A stretch of DNA of 64,000 bases from contig DATIYT010000139.1 of NCBI GenBank assembly GCA_035517495.1, positions 23,445 through 87,444 of the forward strand, read 5' to 3'. How positions within the stretch are numbered: the first letter of the stretch is position 1; each line of letters starts with the position of its first letter. Below the pieces are notes generated by a model. That model did no database searches. It was not told the DNA's origin and worked only from the letters and a program-made list of their open reading frames with translations. The position numbers were made by a program, and so were the translations under genes. This DNA comes from DASZHJ01 sp035517495 (lineage in GTDB: Bacteria > Pseudomonadota > Alphaproteobacteria > ATCC43930 > CGMCC-115725). Positions 8,899 to 17,534 of the stretch are shown here, one piece after another.

Positions 8899-9255
8899 AT
8901 GAAGCGACTTGTGGCGGTGTTCGCGATGTTGACCGTTCTCACGGGGGCGGTCCCGGTTCCCAACAATGTCGAGGCCGGATTCGAGGAGGTGCGGAGCTAT
9001 CGCGCCATGTCCGATCCGCTCAAGTTCGAATACGTGAGCGGCGTCATCGATGGGTTGCTCGTGTCGGTGGCGGCCGGCGCGCCGTCGCGCGCGATGAGCG
9101 CGCTCAAGGCTTGTCTCGCCAAGGAGAACATCGTGCAGATCACCGAGATCGTCGACAAATTCGTCGACGATCACCCCGAAGACTGGGAGAGCGGCGCGCA
9201 CGTCATGATTTATCTGGCGCTTGCAAACTATTGTCCGGCGATGGTCGCGAAATAG
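8899..9255 (+). CDS. secreted small protein, possibly Rap1a/Tai-like
   Basis: A 118-residue protein with a signal peptide that probably ends at NNVEA (about residue 26). The mature part is helical: FEYVSGVIDGLLVSV, a Cys in LKACLAKENI, then VDKFVDDHPEDWESGAHVMIYLALANYCPAM with a second Cys. The spacing of two Cys around a KFVDDHPED segment recalls the Rap1a/Tai-type secreted proteins, but I cannot be sure. It ends 28 bases before the convergent Nudix gene. If the resemblance is real, it is a small periplasmic disulfide protein rather than a catalyst. Confidence 0.6.
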   Translation: MKRLVAVFAMLTVLTGAVPVPNNVEAGFEEVRSYRAMSDPLKFEYVSGVIDGLLVSVAAGAPSRAMSALKACLAKENIVQITEIVDKFVDDHPEDWESGAHVMIYLALANYCPAMVAK

Positions 9256-9283
9256 CAGCCTGCGTCTGGCGAGCGCGCCCGCA

Positions 9284-9742
9284 TTACCTAAGCAGCACTT
9301 CAAGTTCGGAGAGAAATCCAATCTGACCCCGGTGGATCTTCTGCCGCGCGACCGCGAGGTCGAACCATTGCGCGCGGTCCACTTCCGGAAATTCCTGGCG
9401 CTTGCCGGAATGCGGCGGCCATTCGAGGCTGAAGCTGTTGCTGACGACCGCGCTCGCATCGAGGTCGCCTTCAAGCGCCCAAGCGTGCACCAGCTTGCCG
9501 CTCGCCTGGCGCTGCGGCGTCAGCGGTGTGAAATCGCCCGATGCGGGAAAGCCGGTTTCCTCCGAGAACTCGCGTATTGCGCGATCGAGCAGCGGCTCGC
9601 CCGGCTGCGCCTCGCCTTTCGGAATCGACCAGGCACCCAGGTCCTTGTTGCGCCAGAAGGGACCGCCGGGGTGCACCAACAATACTTCCGTCGCGCCCCC
9701 GTGACGCCGGTAGAGCAGAATTCCCGCACTGATCTTCGGCAT
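9284..9742 (-). CDS. Nudix hydrolase
   Basis: A 152-residue protein with a complete Nudix box, GEAQPGEPLLDRAIREFSEE followed by TGF (G-x5-E-x7-REUxEExGU), around residues 44-66. It begins KISAGILLYRR and has the PGGPFWRNKDLGAWSIPKGE approach typical of the MutT/Ap4A-type group. Members hydrolyse a nucleoside diphosphate linked to another moiety using Mg2+; the substrate here is unknown. I used the ATG at 9742. An in-frame start at 9781 would add 13 residues with no homology. It is divergent from the YihY gene. Confidence 0.92.
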   Translation of the reverse strand: MPKISAGILLYRRHGGATEVLLVHPGGPFWRNKDLGAWSIPKGEAQPGEPLLDRAIREFSEETGFPASGDFTPLTPQRQASGKLVHAWALEGDLDASAVVSNSFSLEWPPHSGKRQEFPEVDRAQWFDLAVARQKIHRGQIGFLSELEVLLR

Positions 9743-9874
9743 GCTTCCCTTGGCGATTGCCACCTCGTATCGTCCCGTCACCCGAGAATTGATACTTCCC
9801 GATGGGACGCGTTACAAATTTCGCCATCGGCCCTCCCGAGGCACATGGTTGGGCTCGATGGGCGAGGAGACCAC

Positions 9875-10813
9875 ATGCCCGGTTTCGGTGACGATCAGCG
9901 CGACGCCTCGACGGCCGGTCCTGCGGCCCCCGATCCACACCCGTCGCGCACCGCACGGGTCGCGCCCGCGACGTGGGGCGTTTTGCGTTCGGCCTTCGGC
10001 GCGTGGCTCGCGGACCGAGCGCCCACCATGGGCGCCGCGATCGCGTTCTATACGACCTTTTCGCTGGCCCCCATCTTGCTGCTGGTGATCACGATCGCCG
10101 GCGTCGTTTTCGGCGAGCGCGCGGCGCGCGGTGCGCTGTTCGATGAGCTGCGCGATGTCCTGGGCGCCGACGGCGCTCGGGCGCTCGAAGCAATGATCAA
10201 GCACGCCTATCTCGGAGAGGCCGGGCCGGTTGCCACCGCGCTCGGCGCCGCCGCCCTCATCGCGAGTTCGACCGGAGTGCTGACCGAGCTGCAGGCGGCT
10301 CTCAACGTGATCTGGAAAGTGCGGGGACGGCCGGGGATCAGCGTATGGCATTGGGCGCGCCGCCGGCTGCTTTGCCTGGCGATCATCTTGGTGGGCGGCG
10401 CGCTGCTCACCGCCGCGCTCGCGGCGAGCGCCGTCATTCACGCACTCACCGGCTATCTGACCGAGCATCAGCTGATAACGCCGCTGATGCTCGAGGCGAT
10501 CAATCTTTCAGTGACGTTGATGATGACCGTGGTGCTCTTCGCCATGATCTTCAAAATTCTGCCGGATGCGAGTGTACGGTGGCGCGAGGTGTGGCTGGGC
10601 GCGACGATCACCGCGTTGCTATTCATGATCGGCCGGCACTTCATCGGCCTTTATATCGGCAGTAAGCACGTGACCTCGATCTACGGCGCGGCGGGCGCGC
10701 TGGGGATCATCCTGATCTGGGTCTACTACTCGACGCAAATCCTGTTGTTCGGTGCCGAGATCACCAAGGCCTATGCCGACCGGATGAAGGCACCGGCCGC
10801 TCCCGCCGAGTGA
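9875..10813 (+). CDS. YihY/BrkB family inner-membrane protein
   Basis: A 312-residue integral membrane protein of the YihY/virulence factor BrkB family. It has APTMGAAIAFYTTFSLAPILLL near residue 45, about six transmembrane segments, and the family's C-terminal signature SIYGAAGALGIILIWVYYS followed by LLFGAEITKAY. The ATG at 9875 follows GGCGAGGAGA at a normal distance. The in-frame sequence upstream runs back through the Nudix gene on the other strand and is not coding. The family's function is not settled; roles in lipid transport or solute flux have been proposed. Confidence 0.88.
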   Translation: MPGFGDDQRDASTAGPAAPDPHPSRTARVAPATWGVLRSAFGAWLADRAPTMGAAIAFYTTFSLAPILLLVITIAGVVFGERAARGALFDELRDVLGADGARALEAMIKHAYLGEAGPVATALGAAALIASSTGVLTELQAALNVIWKVRGRPGISVWHWARRRLLCLAIILVGGALLTAALAASAVIHALTGYLTEHQLITPLMLEAINLSVTLMMTVVLFAMIFKILPDASVRWREVWLGATITALLFMIGRHFIGLYIGSKHVTSIYGAAGALGIILIWVYYSTQILLFGAEITKAYADRMKAPAAPAE

Positions 10814-10826
10814 GAACGGTGCCGGC

Positions 10827-11540
10827 CTATTTGCGGCGCTTCAGCCATTCCTGGTAGCGGGCACGGGCCGCCTCGTTTGGCGGATAAGTTCCGATTACCG
10901 GTGCGCCCTTGCCGACCTCTTCGATGACGAACTGCTCCATCCGCTCCTGTTCGGCGGCGTCGGCGGCCACTTCGCGCGCTAAATGGCGCGGCACGACGAT
11001 CACGCCCTCGCCGTCGCCGACCAGAATGTCGCCGGGGAAAACCGCGACTCCCCCGCAGGCGATCGGCAGGTTCGTGTCGACAGCATGGTGACGGGCGAGA
11101 TTGAGCTGCGGTGCGGGGCCGCCGAAATAGACGGGAAAGCCGAGGCCGGCAATTTCCGGTGAATCGCGCAAACCGCCGTCGCTCACGAATCCCGCAACGC
11201 CGCGCACCTTTAGCCGCGTCATCAATATCGAGCCGCCCGAGGCCGCGCGCGCATCGCCTCGACAATCCGACACCAACACGTGCCCCGGCGGCACCGATTC
11301 GATTGCGACGCGTTGGGGGTGCTTGGGGTCGGCGTATACGCCGGCGTGATCCAAATCTTCTCGCGAGGGGATGTAGCGCAGCGTAAAGGCCTCGCCGACC
11401 ATGGTCTCGGGCCCGAGGCTCAGCGGGCGCACCCCCTGCAATACCGTGTTCCGCAGGCCCCGCTTCAAGAGCTGAGTCGAGAGCGTCGCGACGCTGCATT
11501 GGCGCAGCAACGCCTTGATGTCCTCGGTGATCTTGTCCAT
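10827..11540 (-). CDS. RraA-like / HMG aldolase family protein
   Basis: A 237-residue member of the RraA-like superfamily, which includes RNase E inhibitors and 4-hydroxy-4-methyl-2-oxoglutarate/oxaloacetate lyases. Landmarks are PPGHVLVSDCRGD, VRGVAGFVSDGGLRDSPEI (the conserved Arg-Asp pair binds the metal-linked substrate) and FPGDILVGDGEGVIVVP. The added C-terminal helix is longer than in RraA of E. coli. It starts 26 bases after the last permease of the ABC array and probably shares its transcript. A role as a lyase acting on the imported substrate is an inference from that position. Confidence 0.8.
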   Translation of the reverse strand: MDKITEDIKALLRQCSVATLSTQLLKRGLRNTVLQGVRPLSLGPETMVGEAFTLRYIPSREDLDHAGVYADPKHPQRVAIESVPPGHVLVSDCRGDARAASGGSILMTRLKVRGVAGFVSDGGLRDSPEIAGLGFPVYFGGPAPQLNLARHHAVDTNLPIACGGVAVFPGDILVGDGEGVIVVPRHLAREVAADAAEQERMEQFVIEEVGKGAPVIGTYPPNEAARARYQEWLKRRK

Positions 11541-11566
11541 GAGGGCTCCTTATGGGTTGGCGGCAA

Positions 11567-12418
11567 TCATCGCGCGCGCTGCTCCTTCACGCGGGTGACC
11601 AATTGCGTCGGGTCGACGAAGCGCAGCGCGATCAACAGCCAGACCAGCGTCGTCAGCATGTAAACCACCGCCATGGCGTCGACCGATTGCGTCGCTCGCA
11701 CACCCGCGGCAAAGACCGAGTAGTAGAGCGCCACCACCAGCGTCTGACTGTCGGGGCCCGCGGTCAAGAAGGTGAGCTCGAAGAGGGCCAAGGTGCGCAC
11801 CAATACCAGCAGCGCGGCGGCGAGAATGCCCGGCGCCAGAATCGGAACGAGCACGTAGATGAAGGTTCGAAACGTCCCGGCGCCGAACACGCGTGCGGCC
11901 TGTTCGAGGCGCGGATCGATCTGCTCGATGAACGGGGTCATGGTGAGAACCACGAACGGCACCGCGGGCACCAGATTTGCCAATATGACGCCGGCAAGCG
12001 TTCCGCCGAGCCCGACCTTGTACATGACGGTCGCGAGCGGAATCCCGTAAGTGATGGTGGGGACCAGAAGCGGCAGGAGAAACAGCAGCACGAACCATCG
12101 CTTGCCCGGAAATTGCCGGCGCGCCAGCGCATAGGCCGCGGGCACGCCGAGGAGGATCGACGTCGCGACCACCACCAGCGTCACTTCCGTGGTCACGATC
12201 AGCAGATAGTCGAGCTGGAATTCATCCCAGGCGCTGCCGTACCAGCGCGTGGTGAAGCCAGCGGGAAGCCAAGTGCCGAACCAGCGCGTGCCGAACGAGC
12301 TCACCACCACGGACGCAATAATGCCGAAGACGTTCAGCAGAAAGAAACTCATGGCGCCCCACACCAGGCACGACCATAGCCGCGCGAGCGCCCGGTTATA
12401 GCGGCGCGGCGCCATCAT
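11567..12418 (-). CDS. ABC transporter permease, PotC-type
   Basis: A 283-residue inner-membrane permease of the spermidine/putrescine type. Six transmembrane segments are visible, including SFFLLNVFGIIASVVVSS at the start. The cytoplasmic EAA-like loop is DPRLEQAARVFGAGTFRTFI, near residue 185. It is the second permease of the set: its ATG overlaps the stop of the preceding permease by ATGA. The frame runs further upstream over that gene but is not coding there. Confidence 0.85.
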   Translation of the reverse strand: MMAPRRYNRALARLWSCLVWGAMSFFLLNVFGIIASVVVSSFGTRWFGTWLPAGFTTRWYGSAWDEFQLDYLLIVTTEVTLVVVATSILLGVPAAYALARRQFPGKRWFVLLFLLPLLVPTITYGIPLATVMYKVGLGGTLAGVILANLVPAVPFVVLTMTPFIEQIDPRLEQAARVFGAGTFRTFIYVLVPILAPGILAAALLVLVRTLALFELTFLTAGPDSQTLVVALYYSVFAAGVRATQSVDAMAVVYMLTTLVWLLIALRFVDPTQLVTRVKEQRAR

Positions 12419-13305
12419 GCCTTGCCCCCGCCCGCGGGGCCGCGATAAAGCAGACCGCGTCCGCCCAGCACGGCCGCGACGATCAAGAGCTGGAGGCCGC
12501 CCATGATCATCGCGACCGTCGAGGCCATGGAGTAGTCGTAGTCCTCGAATGCCGATTGGTAAGCGGCGATCGAGATCACCCGCGTCGGTCCGGCGGGCGC
12601 GCCAAGCAGCACGGCGGAGGGGAAAACCGAAAACGCTTGCACGAAGGCGAGGCAAAAGGTGATTGCGAGACCGGGCGCCAAGAGCGGCAGGTAGATGTGG
12701 CGAAACTGCGCCCAGGACGAGGCCCCGAGCGTGGACGCGGCTCGGCCGAGCGACGGATCGATCCCCGTCAGGTACGAGAGGATCAGCAAGAAAGCGAACG
12801 GATATCCGGTGATCACCAGCGACAGCAGGACGCCCCAATAATTGTGCGTGAGGCGCACGGGCGCGGAAACGAGTTGGAGATCGAGCAGGACGCGATTGAG
12901 CCAACCCTGCGGTCCCAGGTAAGTCAGCATTCCCTCGGCCACCAGCACCGTTCCCAAGGTGATCGGCACGACCAGGATCGTCGTCAGCAACCGCTGATAG
13001 CGGATCGGATTGCGCATCAGGAACGCGATCGGCACCGATGCACCGACGTTGATCAAGGTCGCCGGCAGCGCGATCCAGAGCGTGGTGGGGACGGTGTTCC
13101 AGAACCGGGAATCGCTGAAGAAGCGCAAATAGTTGGCGAGCCGATCGGTATCCTTGGCCGGATTGAAGGAAAGCCCGAGGCCATAGAGGAACGGGTAAAG
13201 AAAAAGCGCAACCACGAGCAGCGCGGCCGGGACAACCAAAAGCGGCGCCGCATCAAATCCGGCTAGCCGCGAGCCGGCCGCGGTTGACTTCGCCGCCGCT
13301 TTCAT
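12415..13305 (-). CDS. ABC transporter permease, PotB-type
   Basis: A 296-residue permease with six predicted membrane segments beginning LLVVPAALLVVALFLYPFLY. The EAA-type loop is DPSLGRAASTLGASSWAQFR, near residue 190, followed by HIYLPLLAPGLA. The ATG at 13305 overlaps the stop of the ATPase gene by ATGA, and the next permease overlaps it in the same way, so the three are translationally coupled. With the PotC-type partner it would form the membrane channel for a polyamine-like or organic-anion solute. Confidence 0.85.
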   Translation of the reverse strand: MKAAAKSTAAGSRLAGFDAAPLLVVPAALLVVALFLYPFLYGLGLSFNPAKDTDRLANYLRFFSDSRFWNTVPTTLWIALPATLINVGASVPIAFLMRNPIRYQRLLTTILVVPITLGTVLVAEGMLTYLGPQGWLNRVLLDLQLVSAPVRLTHNYWGVLLSLVITGYPFAFLLILSYLTGIDPSLGRAASTLGASSWAQFRHIYLPLLAPGLAITFCLAFVQAFSVFPSAVLLGAPAGPTRVISIAAYQSAFEDYDYSMASTVAMIMGGLQLLIVAAVLGGRGLLYRGPAGGGKA

Positions 13306-14426
13306 GAGGCGCGCTGCTCGCCCGGCGTCGCCGCGCCGGCATCGCTCTCGCTCGGGAAAACCAGCACGCGCTCGGGCGCGACCGAAAGCTGAACTCGCTC
13401 CTCCGGCTGTAGGCGCCGCTCGGTGCGGAGATAGAGGATACCCGCGTCGGTCACGACATCCACGAGATAGTCGCGGCCGCAATATTCGACTTGGCTGACG
13501 GTGCCGGTGATCGCGTTGCGGCTGCTGCCCAGCGCGATCTCCTCCGGCCGGATCGCCGCCGTGACGCGGCTGCCGAGCGCCGTCGATTGCGGCGAGCCCC
13601 GCAATTGTAATCCGCCGCTCGCGAGCTGCGCCGTGCCGCCATCCGTGCCCGTGAGATCGAACTCCAGGATATTTCGGTAACCCATGAAGCGCGCAACCAG
13701 AAGGTTGGCGGGGCGCCCATAAAGCTCCTCCGGCGTGCCGATCTGCTGCACGACCCCGTCATGCAGCACGACGATGCGGTCCGCGAGCGAAAGCGCTTCG
13801 TCCTGATCATGAGTCACGTAGATCGTGGCGCGCCGCACCTCGTGATGAATGCGCCTGAGCTCGTGCCGCATTTCCAGACGAAGCTTGGCATCGAGATTGG
13901 AGAGCGGCTCGTCCATCAGGATCACCGGCGGGTCGATGACAACGGCGCGCGCGAGCGCCACCCGCTGCTGCTGTCCCCCCGAAAGCTGGCCCGGCAATTT
14001 TTCCGCATGGGCTCCGAGTTGAACCAGTTCGAGCGCGGCGTCCGTCCGCTTGCGAATTTCGGCTCGCGGCACGCCGCGCATCTGCAATCCGAAACCGATA
14101 TTGCGCCGCACGCTCATGTGCGGGAACAAAGCGTAGTTTTGGAACACCATGCCAAAGCCGCGCTCCTCCGGCCGCAGCACGTCGATGCGCCGCTCATCGA
14201 GCCAGATACTGCCGCCAGTGAGTGGCAAGAGCCCCGCAATGCAGTTGAGGGCCGTCGATTTGCCGCAGCCGGAGGGCCCCAACAGCGCGATGAACTCACC
14301 GCGCCGGATCGAGAGGGTGAGCTCGTCGAGCGCGGTCGTCTCGTGGAAGCGACGCGTGACGCGATCGAGCCGCAGTTCCTCGAAGCCGTGCGAGGGGCTT
14401 TCGACGTTAGGGCGTGCTTCGCTCAT
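13302..14426 (-). CDS. ABC transporter ATP-binding protein, PotA/UgpC-type
   Basis: A 374-residue ATPase with all key motifs: Walker A GPSGCGKST (about residues 51-59), Q-loop VFQNYALFPHMS, signature LSGGQQQR, Walker B VILMDEP and H-loop YVTHDQDEA. A C-terminal TOBE region follows (RPEEIALGSSRNAITG), as in importers for polyamines and sugars. It is the only ATPase in the eight-gene array 10827-18893, which has two binding proteins and four permeases. I chose ATG 14426 with GGAAG before it; a GTG at 14441 is possible. Confidence 0.92.
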   Translation of the reverse strand: MSEARPNVESPSHGFEELRLDRVTRRFHETTALDELTLSIRRGEFIALLGPSGCGKSTALNCIAGLLPLTGGSIWLDERRIDVLRPEERGFGMVFQNYALFPHMSVRRNIGFGLQMRGVPRAEIRKRTDAALELVQLGAHAEKLPGQLSGGQQQRVALARAVVIDPPVILMDEPLSNLDAKLRLEMRHELRRIHHEVRRATIYVTHDQDEALSLADRIVVLHDGVVQQIGTPEELYGRPANLLVARFMGYRNILEFDLTGTDGGTAQLASGGLQLRGSPQSTALGSRVTAAIRPEEIALGSSRNAITGTVSQVEYCGRDYLVDVVTDAGILYLRTERRLQPEERVQLSVAPERVLVFPSESDAGAATPGEQRAS

Positions 14427-14462
14427 CGCGGTCGCTTCCACGCAGAGGTGTCTCGACGACGG

Positions 14463-15653
14463 CTACTTGATCTTGCTGCCGCCGATCTCCTCGTCCCATT
14501 TGTGAAATGCCGCGATCAGGTCTTTGCCGAAGAGCGGTGCCACGATCGGGTATTGCGCCATCAGCTTATCGTATTCAGGCCGACCGAATTGCTTCAGCAG
14601 GTCCTGACTCGCCTGCGACGCCATGCTCACCGGCACGCCCTTGATCGCCGGTCCCGGATAGAAGTAGCCGTCGTCGTAAGTCACGGCCTGCTGCTCGGGC
14701 TTCAGCATGAAAGCGATCAGGTCCAGCACGACCGCGAGATGGTCGTTCGAGACGCCCTTGGGGATCGCCATGTATTGCGCGTCGGAAACCCAAGTGAAGC
14801 CCTTGGGTCCCGTCAACAACTGGACCCTGGCGGTCTCGGGGACGGTGCCGAGTGCGCGCGGGTTGATGTCCCACCCCGCGGTCGATGCGATAATGTCGCG
14901 CGAGCCCTCGCCGAGTTCCTTCATGGTGACGCCGGTACCGGAAGGATAATACTCAATGCAGCCGTTGAGTTCCTTCAGGAAGGCCCAGGTCTTGTCCCAA
15001 CCTTTGATCGGATCGCGTGGATCGCTGTCCCCGAGGAGATAGGGGAGGCCCTGCAGGAAAGTGCGGCCGGGGCCGGAATTGGCGGGACGCGCATAGTAGA
15101 ATCGGTTGGGATGCGCCTTGCACCACGCAAGCAATTCATCGGTGGTCTTCGGCGGGTCCTTGACCCGCTCGGGCGCGTATTCGAGCAGCGGGCCCGAGGG
15201 CGTATAGACGGTGGTGATGGCAAAGCCGTCAGTCGGCTTTTGCATCGTGAGCGCGCCGGCACTGTAGTTCTCCATCAAGCCGGGGAATTTGTCGGCGAAG
15301 TCCGGCAGCAGCTTGGTCCAGAGGCCCTGCTCGATTCCGGCCGAGATCGCGTCGGTGCCGCTCAGCACCAGATCGATGTCGACGCGTCCTGCATCCTGCT
15401 GCGCCTTGAGCTTGCCCGGCAATTCCGGCGCCGGTGCCTTGGTGAAGACGAAGCGCGAAACCAGATTCGAGTGGGATTTCTGATAGGCCTCGATGGCCTT
15501 TTGGTTAAGCGCGAGCTGACCGCCCACGTCGATGATGTTGATGACCTGAGCCGAGCTCGGCAGCGGCGGCGCGGCCGCGTGCGCGGCGCCGATCGCGACG
15601 GCTATCGTGAGCGCCACTCCGGCAGAGAGGAGAAACGTCTTCGCATGCGCCAT
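14463..15653 (-). CDS. ABC transporter substrate-binding protein, PotD/family-1 like
   Basis: A 396-residue periplasmic binding protein with a clear signal peptide ending AIGAAHA (about residue 26). It has VINIIDVGGQLALNQKAIEAYQK near the start, VDIDLVLSGTDAISAGIEQGLW and, later, AQYMAIPKGVSNDHLAVV. This is the style of iron/putrescine/sugar binding proteins that partner PotA-like ATPases. It is 36 bases upstream of the ATPase gene and leads that operon segment. The ligand cannot be read from sequence. Confidence 0.88.
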   Translation of the reverse strand: MAHAKTFLLSAGVALTIAVAIGAAHAAAPPLPSSAQVINIIDVGGQLALNQKAIEAYQKSHSNLVSRFVFTKAPAPELPGKLKAQQDAGRVDIDLVLSGTDAISAGIEQGLWTKLLPDFADKFPGLMENYSAGALTMQKPTDGFAITTVYTPSGPLLEYAPERVKDPPKTTDELLAWCKAHPNRFYYARPANSGPGRTFLQGLPYLLGDSDPRDPIKGWDKTWAFLKELNGCIEYYPSGTGVTMKELGEGSRDIIASTAGWDINPRALGTVPETARVQLLTGPKGFTWVSDAQYMAIPKGVSNDHLAVVLDLIAFMLKPEQQAVTYDDGYFYPGPAIKGVPVSMASQASQDLLKQFGRPEYDKLMAQYPIVAPLFGKDLIAAFHKWDEEIGGSKIK

Positions 15654-15725
15654 AGCGTGAGCCTCCCAAAGGTCATTTATGGATAGCGAGCGACAGAGCC
15701 TATCTGGATTGTCGTACCTTGTCTC

Positions 15726-16595
15726 TCATCCCTTAACGCCGCCCGCGCCGAGGCCAGCCACGATCTCGCGCTGAATGACAATGGTCAGAACGAGCGCCGG
15801 GAGGGTCACAATCAACGCCGCGGCGGCGAGCGGACCCCATGAGATCTGTTCGAAGGTGAGAACGTTGTAGACGGCGACCGGCAAGGTTCGGGTTTCGCGT
15901 CCCGCGAGCACGACGCCGAAGATGAAATTGTTCCACGAGAAAATAAAGGCGAGGATCGCTGCAACCACTATTCCCGGACGCGCCAACGGCAACGCGATGT
16001 AGCGGAACGCTTGCCAGAGCGTGCAGCCGTCGATCAGCCCGGCCTCCTCCAACTCCGGATGCATGGTCTCGAAGAATCCCATCATGACCCATGCAACAAT
16101 CGGCACCGTGATGACGAGATGGGTGATAATCAGCGGCCAGAGCGTTCCGGTAAGGCCGAGCGCTTGGAACAGGATGAAAAGCGGAATGAGATAGGAGAGG
16201 TTGGGGGTGATGCGCGCGATCAGCACCAGCATGGCGAGGCGATAGGCCTTGGCCTTGGCGATGCCATAGCCTGCCGGCACGCCCACCAGCAGCGCGAGCA
16301 GTGTCGCACTTCCCGTCACGATCAGGCTGTTGACGAGATAGTGGCCGAAGGGGCTCGCCTCGAAGACACGGCGGAAGTTGTCGAGCGTCGGTGCTTCGGG
16401 GATGAAAACCGGCGGAAACGAGATGTTCTCGATCTCGGTCTTGAGCGAGAGCGACAGCATCCACAGGAACACGAGGACCGCCGGCGAGATCGCGACCGCG
16501 ACGGCAAAGGTGAGTGCCGCTCTGTGCCGCCAGCGCCGCAATGACGCCGCGAGTGTCCGGCGCCGCGGCGCCAAGGCCGGCGTCAGCTCGCCCAT
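15726..16595 (-). CDS. ABC transporter permease, MalG/UgpE-type
   Basis: A 289-residue permease with six membrane segments. The first is AVAVAISPAVLVFLWMLSLS, followed by the periplasmic stretch PTLDNFRRVFEASPFGHYLVNS that marks the second permease of CUT1 sugar importers. The EAA loop is HPELEEAGLIDGCTLWQAFR. The ATG at 16595 lies 13 bases inside the end of the preceding permease gene, showing tight coupling. The sequence ends 72 bases before the next binding-protein gene on the same strand. Confidence 0.9.
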   Translation of the reverse strand: MGELTPALAPRRRTLAASLRRWRHRAALTFAVAVAISPAVLVFLWMLSLSLKTEIENISFPPVFIPEAPTLDNFRRVFEASPFGHYLVNSLIVTGSATLLALLVGVPAGYGIAKAKAYRLAMLVLIARITPNLSYLIPLFILFQALGLTGTLWPLIITHLVITVPIVAWVMMGFFETMHPELEEAGLIDGCTLWQAFRYIALPLARPGIVVAAILAFIFSWNNFIFGVVLAGRETRTLPVAVYNVLTFEQISWGPLAAAALIVTLPALVLTIVIQREIVAGLGAGGVKG

Positions 16596-17527
16596 TGCGT
16601 CCTCTGTCGCACATAGAGCAGCGCCAGCGACAGCGCGACGATCAGCACGAAGAAGACGACGACCACCGCGGAGGCGTACCCGATGTTGTAGAAAGCGAAG
16701 GCCTGAAGATAGAGGAAGATGTTGATGGTCTCCGAAGCCGTGCCGGGACCGCCTTGCGAGATCACGAAAATGATGTCGAAGGCCTTGACGGCGTCGATGG
16801 TTCGGATGATGGCCGCCACCATCAAGAACGGTGCAACCAGAGGCAAAGTGATGTGGCGAAAGCGCTGCCACGCCGAGGCTCCGTCCAGTTGCGCGGACTC
16901 ATAGGGTTCACTCGGCAGTGCCGCGAGCCCGCCCAGGACGATCAGCATCACCAGTGGCGTCCATTGCCAAGTCTCGACCAGCACCAGGCTCGGGATCACG
17001 GTTCCGGGATCGAAAACCCAAAGCTGCGCCGGCAGCCCGACGAGGCTTAGCAGATAGTTCAGCACGCCGAGCTGCGGGTGGAACATCATGGTCCACACGA
17101 GGCCCACCGCGACCGGCGTCGCCATCATCGGCAGGATGAATATGCCGCGCAGCAGACCGCGCAAGGGAAAACGCTGCTGGAAGATCAGTGCCGCCGAGGT
17201 GCCGAGCACCAGCGGCGCCACGACCGCAAGCGCCGTATAGATCAAGGTGCGCAGCAGCGCCCCTTGAAATCGCTCGTCGACGAAGAGATGGGCATAGTTC
17301 GCAAGGCCGACAAACGTCCGAGCCTGCGCGATCTTCCACTCGTGCAGGCTCATGAATACCGTGAAAAGCCAGGGGAATATGATCACCGCCGCGACGATGA
17401 GCAGGGCCGGGAGAATAAAGAGAGCGTAAGGACGGTGTCGGACGCGGCCCACAATCGCCCGGCGCCAGGGCGAGCGATGCGCGGCGTGCCCGCTTCCCCG
17501 CCGTGAAAGCGCCGCTTCGCTCGCCAT
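16583..17527 (-). CDS. ABC transporter permease, MalF/UgpA-type
   Basis: A 314-residue permease of the CUT1 sugar-importer type. Membrane segments start at YALFILPALLIVAAVIIFPW. The loop SEPYESAQLDGASAWQRFRH (about residue 225) is the EAA motif that docks on the ATPase, and VISQGGPGTASETINIFLY is the family's late periplasmic mark. The gene lies 7 bases after the binding-protein gene and overlaps the next permease. No ATPase of its own is encoded between 15726 and 18893. Confidence 0.9.
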   Translation of the reverse strand: MASEAALSRRGSGHAAHRSPWRRAIVGRVRHRPYALFILPALLIVAAVIIFPWLFTVFMSLHEWKIAQARTFVGLANYAHLFVDERFQGALLRTLIYTALAVVAPLVLGTSAALIFQQRFPLRGLLRGIFILPMMATPVAVGLVWTMMFHPQLGVLNYLLSLVGLPAQLWVFDPGTVIPSLVLVETWQWTPLVMLIVLGGLAALPSEPYESAQLDGASAWQRFRHITLPLVAPFLMVAAIIRTIDAVKAFDIIFVISQGGPGTASETINIFLYLQAFAFYNIGYASAVVVVFFVLIVALSLALLYVRQRTQWAS

Positions 17528-17534
17528 AGGCGGG

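Noticed and set aside
13761..15686. Plus-strand open frame of 641 codons
   Set aside because: Antisense shadow of the ATPase and binding-protein genes on the minus strand, which have full family motifs. GC-rich third positions on one strand keep the reverse frame open.
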